From contig JASLKC010000052.1 of the NCBI GenBank assembly GCA_030747785.1, positions 1 through 42,475 on the forward strand: a DNA stretch of 42,475 nucleotides. The letters are read 5' to 3'. This document shows, in pieces, positions 18,301 to 25,701 of the stretch (its first letter is position 1; each line of letters begins with the position of its first letter). A model generated the notes under the pieces. That model did not search any database, had not been told where the DNA came from, and saw only the letters and a program-made list of their open reading frames with translations. A program made the position numbers and the translations under genes. The DNA comes from Candidatus Poseidoniaceae archaeon (lineage in GTDB: Archaea > Thermoplasmatota > Poseidoniia > Poseidoniales > Poseidoniaceae).

Positions 18301-19748
18301 TAATGTTAAAAGATGGTGAAAGGAGTGTTGGAATTACATTCACGCCACCGCAAGTGATGACATTAGCTGGCTCTGAATTAACGGTGAAATTACGTGTGGT
18401 TTCACAGACTGAAACGGCGGGACATGTAATCTATGACCTACCTTTGATAGTTCAAGAGATTAAGGAAATAAGTGTGAATCTTGAGACTCAATTATCTTCG
18501 ATAATGCCGGGCAGTACTATCTCTTTGCAATATAGTATCGAACATGAGGGAAATATCGACCTCGATTTATCTCCACGTCTTCAACTACCTACTGGATGGA
18601 TTCAGAATACTATCTTGGAAGATTTCACATTATCTTGGACAGATAGCCAAAACCTCCTGATTTCCATTACCGCTGATGAAGGGGCAAAGAGTGGCGATAT
18701 TACATTCATTATTGACGGTCCTTCACTGAGTTGGCAAGATCAATCGCCAATAAGTGTCATCCAATTAGCCGAACCTGTAATGACATTTCTCTCTCTTGAA
18801 ATAGAGGGGGAAATATGGTCTAATGAATTTGGTTCTGGTTCTCATCCAACTGGAAAGGCCTTGAATTATACTTGGCTTATTTCAAATGAAGCAGATACAT
18901 TGTGGAATCCGAGTACAACTCTTCAAATGGATAATGGTTTACTCGGAGAATGTGACAATGTTGAACCTCTAACCAAGGACGAGGTTGAGGCAATGACTTG
19001 CACAGTGATTATTCCTGCAACTGCAAATCCAGGTTCAGAACCATCGTTTACTGTTGTTCTTGACGATGGCTCTGTTAGTATTCAATATCAAATTTCGATG
19101 AGTGTTGCTGAAGTGAAGGAGATAACTTGGAAGTTTGAAGGAGCATCAAATGTCGAAACCGGTGTTGAATCTACTATTCAAATCACCATTACCAATACGG
19201 GAAATAGCCTAATTTCAGACCGAGTTTCTACAACTCCTCCAGAGGGATGGACTGCTGTATTCGATGGAAGTGATATGATCGATTTGAGTGCAGGAGAGTC
19301 TAAACGCCTGCGATTAAAGGTGAACTCGAGTCAACCCGGTGAAGTTAGTTTCACCTTTGCTTTGGCAAATAGCCCTGAAGTATCAGGTCGTACTATCACC
19401 TACGAGATGAATTCTGAAGGTGAAATTATAACCGAACAAGGAACCAATATGACAATTGTAACCTTATCGATATTCGGTGTGCTAATAATCGTAATTTTAG
19501 CAGGTCTTCTAATCCGTAGAATGGCATCTGAAACCGACCATACTCCGCTAGTCGCCCCTGCTGCCGCCCCCACCGCGGCCGCATTCTCGGCTCCTGTGGC
19601 CGCAACACCTTGCTGGTCTTGTCGACAACCGATTATTTCAGGCATGCTAGGTTGCCCCAAATGCGGCGCACGCTATCATTCAGTATGCGATGTGAAAACT
19701 TGTTTAAACTGTGAATCGGGTGCAGATTCTTTCGTTATCGTTGAATAA
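15324..19748 (+). CDS. Subtilisin-like (S8) membrane-anchored protease with cytoplasmic zinc module
   Basis: 1474 residues. Signal peptide from a GTG start (MRRALLLLTVLLLSSVPIS). A prodomain-like region (30-245) is followed by the S8 catalytic domain with Asp278 (VAVADSGLD), His311 (SGHGTHVA), Asn418 (ATGNDG) and Ser505 (SGTSMATP). A jelly-roll domain follows (about 575-715, with LVNDLDLTLTDPSG) as in KP-43-type subtilases, then CARDB/NEW3-like beta repeats (about 720-1370), one membrane span (1376-1397) and an Ala/Pro linker. The end is a Cys/His tail: CWSC (1430, 1433), CPKC (1444, 1447), His1452 and Cys 1455, 1460, 1463, which resembles a RING/PHD-type double zinc site. All catalytic residues are present, so it should be active outside the cell. 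The inside zinc module is unusual for a subtilase. Confidence 0.93.
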   Translation: MRRALLLLTVLLLSSVPISEQSENEAEQSGTEWLRFDLPDDAMSSLVGILDETLSLEDRALLAHSRIGIHDTNGVLFETAIPDELLVPRTDMALLLISPDVRISDARAELDAIPGLSVREFIAPSGLMVQGTQNALALVFSIEGVASTQPIPIAMLVDERVMNSDEGTPVRIESWRGETLLDGVSLTDSWGNSLYQSMDRLAHSTLEDAHFAETGRYDGFTTTSIASLAMEPAIAWVGPLPEIMLYNDQARSHTSINVMRQYYTTDLDGSGIIVAVADSGLDEDHGDFGTRVVGNVDLVGDGSTADQHSGHGTHVACTVLGEGSHTSSYAGIAPEAELYFQAMENDNSGNFQWSSINNMLNTAYNQGARVHTNSWGSSSSSEWGEYTSSAEDVDDRARYYDQYYSGREGFAILFATGNDGPDSGTVGPPATAKNTISVGSSQNRYSGAPNSLMDSSSRGPTDDGRIKPDILAPGGYVRSCRAQEATDTSGSTWSSSWYLEYSGTSMATPNAAGTAALIREYITEIAQRPEPQGALVKALMILGAKDIGSRDIPNMNEGWGRIDLKNSLAPSNDRGIWVDDRSVLSSTGNTKTYSFNITSPNQPFKAVVAWSDERGSRFSNTQLVNDLDLTLTDPSGTEYRGNVFSQGRSIQGGNYDDLNNVEVVLIDNADIGLWSLEVRDAGHSGSKSQPFAVAVSGVGVNDLRPDPSPLAATFSTDIDIPQVGDSVFVEIDITNLGNVEAQGVEVIFQEEGVPIDTTTFDLGPGGVKALGFWWNPQTAGSRTLTFLVDSDDSIDEINEANNRVDIIVNVTTPGVRIESDDSTTVLTDILVTTSSWQVVLTNTALLSTNASLSSNGVTSSNGATLPWYVGLDETDFSLEGQEGALVNVTLVHPAGPEPGIYSIELLGEDTDNNVESPFTLELDVPILADTRIEIDYQKIPVHPSDPTSIDVRLFNDGNTDIGYDLFLESPPGWHSGFDDLSLQGGANSGSTGLMLKDGERSVGITFTPPQVMTLAGSELTVKLRVVSQTETAGHVIYDLPLIVQEIKEISVNLETQLSSIMPGSTISLQYSIEHEGNIDLDLSPRLQLPTGWIQNTILEDFTLSWTDSQNLLISITADEGAKSGDITFIIDGPSLSWQDQSPISVIQLAEPVMTFLSLEIEGEIWSNEFGSGSHPTGKALNYTWLISNEADTLWNPSTTLQMDNGLLGECDNVEPLTKDEVEAMTCTVIIPATANPGSEPSFTVVLDDGSVSIQYQISMSVAEVKEITWKFEGASNVETGVESTIQITITNTGNSLISDRVSTTPPEGWTAVFDGSDMIDLSAGESKRLRLKVNSSQPGEVSFTFALANSPEVSGRTITYEMNSEGEIITEQGTNMTIVTLSIFGVLIIVILAGLLIRRMASETDHTPLVAPAAAPTAAAFSAPVAATPCWSCRQPIISGMLGCPKCGARYHSVCDVKTCLNCESGADSFVIVE

Positions 19749-19777
19749 TAATTCAAACATACTCGGACAGGCCTTTA

Positions 19778-22693
19778 ATGGGAAGGCTTCGAGCGGGGTT
19801 CATGGAACCCCGTCGAGAAGTCCTCCTACGCAACCAGCGTCGAGCCAGTATCTTCCTTGTTTCCATCATGCTTCTAGCAATCATTCCAGTAATTGCAACT
19901 CCTGTAATTGCAGATGATAGTGGCAGGGATGCAAATATCACACTCACGGTAACTCCAACGGCTCAAACGGTCAATCCGGGAGAAACCGCGGAGTATACCG
20001 TTAGAGTCACCAATAATGGTGCAAATCCCGTTTCGATAAATCTAGCTGCAGCGAATGAGCAGGATTGCAACGGATATTCCTCAACCATTGGACAGATTGG
20101 CCAACCAATCGACTCTGGCGCTACAGAGGAAACCTTCCTCAACGTCACGCTCGCTCAAAACGCTGAGGACTCTTGCATTACTACAATCACGGCAAATGCC
20201 AATGAACAGGTTACACCCCCTGACCAGCCCGGTGCGCCTGCACAAGAAACATATGATGTTACCACTACAGCAGGTGATGGTGCAGGTTCGGAAGTATTCG
20301 GTGTTGAATTAATTGTAGATCAGCCATCGAGGACTTGGGCTGGTGAATCTACAATTGAATGGGATGTTGAAGTCACGAATACTGGTAGAGTTCAGGAAAC
20401 TATTGATCTCACCTTAGAAGATATTACTTCTGGACCTTGTGTTTCCTCTTCTGGATTCTCAGTGAGTGTGGACCCTGCACAAGTACAACTCGATAATGAA
20501 TCGAGTGAATGGGTTCTCGTTACCTTGGATGTGCCTGCAGGCGCATCCGCTGAAAAGTATTGTTGGGAAATTACTGGAGTCGTCTCCAATGACCAAAATC
20601 CAAACGGTAGCGCATCAGATGTCGAGCCGTTTGACCTTACAGTTCCCGAATTAAAGGAATGTGATTTGGAATTATCCAAGTCTTCAGTTTCCATTGACCC
20701 AGGGGATTCTGGAAGCCTAGAGGCTACTTTCTCAAATACTGGTAATGCAGATTGGTCGGTAAATGTCGCATTTACTGGCTCTAAAGCATCATGGGCATCA
20801 GTCGATGGTGCATCGAGTGGGATGCTCCCCTACGATGATGGAAATGGCGAGAAAGAGTTCACAATAGACATTACTCCGGACGATTCAGTTGAGGCTAATA
20901 GCCAATCCACGATTACGATTCAAGGAAGAGATGGCAACCTTGCTAAGTGTTCATCCGACATCAATGTGGTAGTTGGACAGTCCCATGGTGCATCGATGTC
21001 GCTGGGTAATTCTGTTATTCACAATATTGATCCTGGGGCAAATGCAGTCACTACTCTAACAGTTACAAATGAGGGCAATGGTCCAGACACATTCCGCATT
21101 TCAGCATCATCACCACCTTCGGGATGGGCAGTCTCTCTTGAATCATCTACAATTTCTACTAATTCACGTCATTCAAATCAAAAGCAGGGTACAATCGAAA
21201 TTCAAGTCTCATTACCAGGTGACGCTCTTGCAACCGAAGAAGTGGAAATCACATTCTCTGTAATGCCAAATAGCGGCGGTGCAGCATATGCTACTCAGAC
21301 ACTGCGAATTACGGTAAAGGCGATTCATGGAATGAGTGGCGACTCTGTGGCCGATGACCAAACAGGTCGCTCAGACACTACCGTAAGGTTCCCAATTACC
21401 GTATACAATGACGGAAATACAGCCGATTCATTCAGATTTTCTGTAATATCTCAGACAGCAACACCAGCATGGGGCAATCATTTCGAAACAGTCGATGATG
21501 AAGTAAAGACCGAGATTAATATCGATGCAAGAAGTTCGGCGATAATGTACCTCGTTGTCAGTATCGATGGTGAGGAAGAATTGGCAAGTACGAGGCTGAC
21601 AGTCCGTGTAACCAATATTGGAGACAACAATAATGGCGATACCGATGATGACGGTATCCCCGATAATCAAATCGAATTTACCTTCCGTGCAATCCTTTCC
21701 GACCGTAATTTCGCCATGGATTGTTTGATTATGCATTCAACAAATGACCTATCTCGAAACGGAGCTCTAATTTTACCACCTGGTGGCACTTCCTCTTATC
21801 AGATCAAGGTGATTAATACCGGCGATGGCCACGATGATGCATTATTCGACTTCTCTGGATTACAAGGAACTGCAACACGTACAATCTACCATCAAGGCAT
21901 GGAAATTGATGGAGCGATTCACGTTCCTAAGGGATGGGGCGCAAGGGACCTTGCCACAGGCGAGTTCTACTATGAGAACGGAGGTCCAATGATTGGTAGT
22001 ACCGACGATAAAATCGTCGAGAAAATGATCGCTGCAGGATTGATGGAAACTCATGAAGCAATCGAATACTATGCTGTAATCGAGCTGGTCATCACTGCAT
22101 CCAGTAGTTCAGAAAATGGTGATGGCGGCTTGTTAGAGATGGTCGTTACATCTGTAGCAAATGCTGCAAACAGGAGTGGGAAAATCACAATTTCCCTTTC
22201 GGTTGAAACGGTGATGTCTCTGGAGATGGAACTCACTGGAGATGCAGAGAGAGACATTACATTCGGTGATATTGAATCCAATTCCAAATTTTATATCAAT
22301 ATTACAAATAGCGGAAATGTAGAAACTGAAGTCAAAGTTTTCGCCAGTGAAGGATTGAGAGGATGGAGTGTTACACTTTCAGCCGATCAGGGCTGTGAGA
22401 ATGACGGGGCGGATTTGATTTGTATTCTCGATGAGGGCGAGTCCATGAGAGTAACCGCATTGGTCAGGCCTCCTTCTATCGATAATGCAGAGATTACTGA
22501 TGAGTATATTTTCACACTCTCGGTTGAACCAACAGATGTCGGACTAGTAGGCCGCGAGAATATCGAATTAACAGTAACCGGTCATCCTGAGACTTTTGCA
22601 TTGAATTCACTAATCACTCCGAATGTGCTCTATGGGATGGCTGGAGTAATTATTTTGGGGCTATTTTTCTTGAGTTTCAGAAAGCGCCCTTGA
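19778..22693 (+). CDS. Surface protein with NEW3/CARDB-like beta repeats and C-terminal anchor
   Basis: 971 residues from ATG 19778; an in-frame ATG at 19802 (residue 9) gives an equally good signal peptide (RASIFLVSIMLLAIIPVIATPVIA, cleaved near residue 45). Seen: a series of Ig-like repeats with the NEW3 phrase pattern (TVNPGETAEYTVRVTNNG, SIDPGDSGSLEATFSNTGNA, NIDPGANAVTTLTVTNEGNG), an Asp-rich Ca-binding-like loop NNNGDTDDDGIPDN, one membrane span at about 948-966 and a short RKRP inside. Known: NEW3-like domains occur in archaeal surface proteins (COG1470 type) and are thought to be structural. Unlike the protease before it, it has no cytoplasmic zinc module. The second ATG lies exactly in the loop of a hairpin. 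Confidence 0.88.
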   Translation: MGRLRAGFMEPRREVLLRNQRRASIFLVSIMLLAIIPVIATPVIADDSGRDANITLTVTPTAQTVNPGETAEYTVRVTNNGANPVSINLAAANEQDCNGYSSTIGQIGQPIDSGATEETFLNVTLAQNAEDSCITTITANANEQVTPPDQPGAPAQETYDVTTTAGDGAGSEVFGVELIVDQPSRTWAGESTIEWDVEVTNTGRVQETIDLTLEDITSGPCVSSSGFSVSVDPAQVQLDNESSEWVLVTLDVPAGASAEKYCWEITGVVSNDQNPNGSASDVEPFDLTVPELKECDLELSKSSVSIDPGDSGSLEATFSNTGNADWSVNVAFTGSKASWASVDGASSGMLPYDDGNGEKEFTIDITPDDSVEANSQSTITIQGRDGNLAKCSSDINVVVGQSHGASMSLGNSVIHNIDPGANAVTTLTVTNEGNGPDTFRISASSPPSGWAVSLESSTISTNSRHSNQKQGTIEIQVSLPGDALATEEVEITFSVMPNSGGAAYATQTLRITVKAIHGMSGDSVADDQTGRSDTTVRFPITVYNDGNTADSFRFSVISQTATPAWGNHFETVDDEVKTEINIDARSSAIMYLVVSIDGEEELASTRLTVRVTNIGDNNNGDTDDDGIPDNQIEFTFRAILSDRNFAMDCLIMHSTNDLSRNGALILPPGGTSSYQIKVINTGDGHDDALFDFSGLQGTATRTIYHQGMEIDGAIHVPKGWGARDLATGEFYYENGGPMIGSTDDKIVEKMIAAGLMETHEAIEYYAVIELVITASSSSENGDGGLLEMVVTSVANAANRSGKITISLSVETVMSLEMELTGDAERDITFGDIESNSKFYINITNSGNVETEVKVFASEGLRGWSVTLSADQGCENDGADLICILDEGESMRVTALVRPPSIDNAEITDEYIFTLSVEPTDVGLVGRENIELTVTGHPETFALNSLITPNVLYGMAGVIILGLFFLSFRKRP
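19794..19812 (+). repeat. Hairpin with ATG in its loop
   Basis: CGGGGTTC-ATG-GAACCCCG is a perfect eight-base stem with the in-frame ATG at 19802-19804 as its three-base loop. See findings. Confidence 0.75.
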
Positions 22694-22707
22694 CCCCTAC
22701 GGGGTCA
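22691..22707 (+). terminator. Hairpin at the end of the NEW3-like gene
   Basis: TGACCCC-TAC-GGGGTCA is a seven-base stem with a three-base loop that includes the stop codon TGA, followed by T-rich sequence (TTTTGTCCCTTTTCTTTC). This looks like an intrinsic terminator separating the surface-protein block from the nuo operon. Similar hairpins elsewhere in the window lie upstream of genes, so the reading is not certain. Confidence 0.5.
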
Positions 22708-22780
22708 TGATTTTGTCCCTTTTCTTTCGCATGTGCGTGAGACAACGCTTATGGATGGTCTGCGAGTCGCCAAGATTGGA

Positions 22781-22794
22781 GAGCGTCATCGCTC
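22781..22794 (+). promoter_or_regulatory. Leader hairpin of the nuo operon
   Basis: GAGCG-TCAT-CGCTC forms a five-base stem with a four-base loop, 14 bases before the nuoA ATG and just ahead of its ribosome binding site GGTGA. A TATA-like CGCTTATGG lies near 22746-22754. It could tune translation of the first gene of the operon. Confidence 0.45.
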
Positions 22795-22808
22795 ACTATG
22801 GTGATTGA

Positions 22809-23282
22809 ATGGTTGGCGATATTTCCGTTACTGGCACCTATCTCTCGATGGCTCTGCTTACCCTCATCGGTATTGGTATGCCCTTGGGTGCATTCGTCAC
22901 GCAATACTTCGTTATGCCCAAGACAGACCCCTCTCGTCCCAATATTACCCGTTCGTGGCTGATGGAAGGATATGAGAGCGATCACAGCCTATATCCACGC
23001 CGTCTTTCAACCTATGAATGCGGCTCTGAACCAGTCGGCGATGCAATGATTCAATTTCACTTCCAATATTATTGGTACGCTATTATTTTCCTCGTGTTTG
23101 ATGTTGCTTTCATGTTCTTAGCACTCGGCGGTCTATTGGCAGCTGAGAATACCGGTGTTGGTGCAAGTGCAGCAGACCTATCCTCCCTTGAGGGTAGCAT
23201 GTTGGTGCTGGCAACTTTCTTTGGCATCATGGTAATGGGCGTTTGGCACGTCTTCCGCAAGAGGGGCCGAATTTACATCTGA
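22809..23282 (+). CDS. nuoA: Complex I subunit NuoA
   Basis: 157 residues, three membrane spans (about 10-35, 86-110, 128-150). Seen: the family motif [11 protein letters not shown] (69-79) and the following [20 protein letters not shown] with its conserved Asp98. The loop between span 1 and YECG is longer than in bacteria (about 30 residues, [20 protein letters not shown]). NuoA frames the quinone-binding junction between the peripheral and membrane arms. First gene of a 12-gene operon; its stop overlaps the ribosome binding site of nuoB. Confidence 0.95.
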   Translation: MVGDISVTGTYLSMALLTLIGIGMPLGAFVTQYFVMPKTDPSRPNITRSWLMEGYESDHSLYPRRLSTYECGSEPVGDAMIQFHFQYYWYAIIFLVFDVAFMFLALGGLLAAENTGVGASAADLSSLEGSMLVLATFFGIMVMGVWHVFRKRGRIYI

Positions 23283-23287
23283 GGTGA
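23280..23287 (+). promoter_or_regulatory. Stop codon fused to Shine-Dalgarno (nuoA/nuoB)
   Basis: TGAGGTGA: the stop of nuoA (TGA 23280-23282) is the first part of the ribosome binding site of nuoB, whose ATG is at 23293. This decides for ATG 23293 over the GTG at 23284, which lies inside the site. Confidence 0.8.
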
Positions 23288-23292
23288 TTTTG

Positions 23293-23886
23293 ATGAGTGA
23301 TAGTGGAGAAAATTATGCCGCATTCAACAGCCGCGCCCTCGTAGAGATGGTAGGCGATGTTACCGATGAAGCCCTCAAGGCTACACGAATCAAACAATTC
23401 CTAGGAGTACTCGCTGGTCGATTCTTCAATTGGGCTGGTCGCAAATCTTTGTTCACACTGCACCTTGGAATCAAGTGCTGCGCTATTGAGATGGCAGCTT
23501 CAGCGACACCACGATTTGACGGAGACCGTTTCGGAGTGCTATTCAGATCAAGTCCACGCCAAAGCGATGTTCTGTTGGTCAACGGACCGATTTCAAAGAA
23601 ATTTGCAGACCCCGTTGTCAGGTTGTGGGAGCAGATGCCCGAGCCTAAGTACTGTATTGCAATGGGCGAATGTGCCATTTCAGGAGGCCCATATTATCAG
23701 TCGTACAATATTCTCGAAGGCGTTGACACAGTCATCCCAGTAGATGTTTACATTCCAGGATGCCCACCTCGGCCAGAGACTCTAATCGATGGCTTTGGTA
23801 AGTTGCGTGAGAAGATCATTCGCATTGGTGGAGCACCATCCACTGGTCGTGAGGGTGACAAGCCCATCATCATCGGAGAGGACTGA
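23293..23886 (+). CDS. nuoB: Complex I subunit NuoB (N2 Fe-S cluster)
   Basis: 197 residues. Holds the terminal 4Fe-4S cluster N2 that passes electrons to quinone. Seen: the four ligands Cys62-Cys63 (GIKCCAIEM), Cys127 (MGECAISGG) and Cys157 (YIPGCPPRPE), in the canonical order and spacing. The loop PRFDGDRFGVLFRSSPRQSD is also typical. It is at the junction with NuoD and NuoH. The next gene, nuoC, starts one base after the stop (TGA-A-ATG). Confidence 0.97.
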   Translation: MSDSGENYAAFNSRALVEMVGDVTDEALKATRIKQFLGVLAGRFFNWAGRKSLFTLHLGIKCCAIEMAASATPRFDGDRFGVLFRSSPRQSDVLLVNGPISKKFADPVVRLWEQMPEPKYCIAMGECAISGGPYYQSYNILEGVDTVIPVDVYIPGCPPRPETLIDGFGKLREKIIRIGGAPSTGREGDKPIIIGED

Positions 23887-23887
23887 A

Positions 23888-24541
23888 ATGGGTACTACAA
23901 TTACCGCTAAACAGAACTCTAAGGCTGCATCTGCAGCAGTGAGTGCGGTCAACGACCGTTTCTCAGATGCTGGTATTGTTGCCGAAGTAATAGCCCACAG
24001 TGCGGGTAAGAAATACGAATTTGTGCGAATCACATGCGCTCCTGCTCAGTGGAGAGCACTTGCAAAGTGGCTTGCATCTGAGGCTGGAGTCAACTATTGC
24101 GGGATGATAACTGGAACTCACTTCCCTGAAGGCCCTTCAGAGAGAGGTTGGGAAGTTGCAGTGCATTTGTACCGCTGGCCAATCGCAAATGTCGCTCCAC
24201 ATACCTGTACTATTCACGTCGGTGAGAAACTCACTGGAGACGACATTCCAATCGAGTACGAAGTCTTCATCCCAATTGAGAAGACCGAATCGCCTTCAGT
24301 ACCATCTGTACAGGACATCTGGGGTGGTGCTGATTGGAATGAGAAGGAAACTTGGGACCTTGTTGGGATTGATTTCGAAGGGCATGTAAACATGCATCGT
24401 GTTCTAAATCCTCACGACTCACCCGATGAATTCCATCCTTTGCAAAGGCAACATAAGATTCGCTATCATGATTTCAATGAAATGTACGACGACCCTCAGG
24501 GATTCGGTCGTAAACCGGTTGATGAGGGCCGAGTAAAGTGA
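23888..24541 (+). CDS. nuoC: Complex I subunit NuoC (30-kDa subunit)
   Basis: 217 residues from the ATG at 23888. The C-terminal signature SVQDIWGGADWNEKETWDLV, followed by GIDFEGHVNMHRVL, matches the 30-kDa family motif. The N-terminal half is an alpha/beta domain that packs against NuoD and NuoB. It binds no cofactor. It is a separate gene, not fused to nuoD as in enterobacteria. The stop is fused with the ribosome binding site of nuoD. Confidence 0.94.
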   Translation: MGTTITAKQNSKAASAAVSAVNDRFSDAGIVAEVIAHSAGKKYEFVRITCAPAQWRALAKWLASEAGVNYCGMITGTHFPEGPSERGWEVAVHLYRWPIANVAPHTCTIHVGEKLTGDDIPIEYEVFIPIEKTESPSVPSVQDIWGGADWNEKETWDLVGIDFEGHVNMHRVLNPHDSPDEFHPLQRQHKIRYHDFNEMYDDPQGFGRKPVDEGRVK

Positions 24542-24545
24542 GGTG
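24539..24545 (+). promoter_or_regulatory. Stop codon fused to Shine-Dalgarno (nuoC/nuoD)
   Basis: TGAGGTG: TGA (24539-24541) ends nuoC and AGGTG serves nuoD. The spacing of six bases favours the ATG at 24552 over that at 24549. Confidence 0.75.
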
Positions 24546-24551
24546 TTGATG

Positions 24552-25691
24552 ATGGCAGAAATGTGGATCACAATGGGGCCCCAGCACCCAATGACCCATG
24601 GCCTGTGGACTCTAAGAGTCAAGGTCGATGGAGAAACAGTTACCGATACTGAGGCAGAACTCGGATACATTCACCGTGGAGTGGAGAAGATATGTGAGTC
24701 GAGAGACTTCACCCAAATTACTCCTTATTGCGACCGTCTTTGCTATGTTAGTGCAATGACTTGGGCGCATTCCTACATCATGGCAGCAGAGGATCTCCTA
24801 GAGGCTGAAGTGCCTGAGCGTGCAGAATACATCCGTCTAATGGCTGCTGAAATTCAGCGCTTAGCAAGCCACTTGATGTGGCTTGGCGCATTTGGACCAG
24901 ATATCGGAAATCTAACACTGATGACTTGGTGTCTACGTGACCGAGAGATGTTCCTTGACCTGCTCCAAGAATTGGGCGGTTCTCGAATGCACTATAATTT
25001 CCCTAGAGTGGGCGGTGTTAAGCGCGATATTCCAATCGGTTGGGCTGACCGCTTGCGTGCGAAAATCAAGTTATTTGAACACCGAATCGACGAGTATGAA
25101 ATGCTTCTTGATGAGTCGACAATTTGGTTGGTTCGTCTACAAGGTGTAGGGTATGCTACTGCAGAAGACCAACTCAACGAAGGTGTGACAGGGCCAAATA
25201 TCCGTGCTGCTGGAGTCAACACAGATGCTCGATGGACAAATCCATATTCGGTCTACGACCAAGTCGACTGGGAGCCAGCGGTTGAGAAACCAACCAGCGT
25301 CAAAGGAGCTGATTGTTACGACCGTTACCGTGTGCGCATGGAAGAGATGCGTCAATCCTGCCGCATGATTCTCGATGCAATCGAAAAGATTCCTGGCGGC
25401 TCAAATACTCATTATTCTCCTGGAGATGAAATGATTCTCACCAAGGCGCCAACCCGTGCTCCAGAAGGAGCAACTGGTACAAGCACTTACGAATGCACCC
25501 GTGGAGTTAGCCAATTCTATCTCCAAGGTGGTGGCGATGGACGTGGAAAGCACCCATACAGGGTTTCGATACGCTCGCCTATGTTCATCACAATTCCATA
25601 TGTGGCTAAAACCATGATCGGTTACAAGGTCGCAGATATTCCTGCCATTATGGGCAGTTTCGATCCGTGTATTGGGGAGACCGACCGTTGA
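24552..25691 (+). CDS. nuoD: Complex I subunit NuoD (49-kDa subunit, quinone site)
   Basis: 379 residues from ATG 24552. Related to the large subunit of NiFe hydrogenases but without its nickel-binding Cys pairs, as in all complex I. Seen: MGPQHPMTHGLWTLRV at the N-terminus with the quinone-site His (H12, H16), GYIHRGVEKICESRDF, TPYCDRLCYVSAMTWAHSY with the Tyr region of the quinone pocket, and the C-terminal end MGSFDPCIGETDR, typical of the family. It forms the quinone chamber with NuoB and NuoH. nuoH begins 10 bases after the stop. Confidence 0.96.
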   Translation: MAEMWITMGPQHPMTHGLWTLRVKVDGETVTDTEAELGYIHRGVEKICESRDFTQITPYCDRLCYVSAMTWAHSYIMAAEDLLEAEVPERAEYIRLMAAEIQRLASHLMWLGAFGPDIGNLTLMTWCLRDREMFLDLLQELGGSRMHYNFPRVGGVKRDIPIGWADRLRAKIKLFEHRIDEYEMLLDESTIWLVRLQGVGYATAEDQLNEGVTGPNIRAAGVNTDARWTNPYSVYDQVDWEPAVEKPTSVKGADCYDRYRVRMEEMRQSCRMILDAIEKIPGGSNTHYSPGDEMILTKAPTRAPEGATGTSTYECTRGVSQFYLQGGGDGRGKHPYRVSIRSPMFITIPYVAKTMIGYKVADIPAIMGSFDPCIGETDR

Positions 25692-25696
25692 GGTGA
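25689..25696 (+). promoter_or_regulatory. Stop codon fused to Shine-Dalgarno (nuoD/nuoH)
   Basis: TGAGGTGA, five bases before the nuoH ATG at 25702. It supports ATG 25702 as start; a longer frame from 25672 would overlap nuoD. Confidence 0.8.
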
Positions 25697-25701
25697 TTAT
25701 C

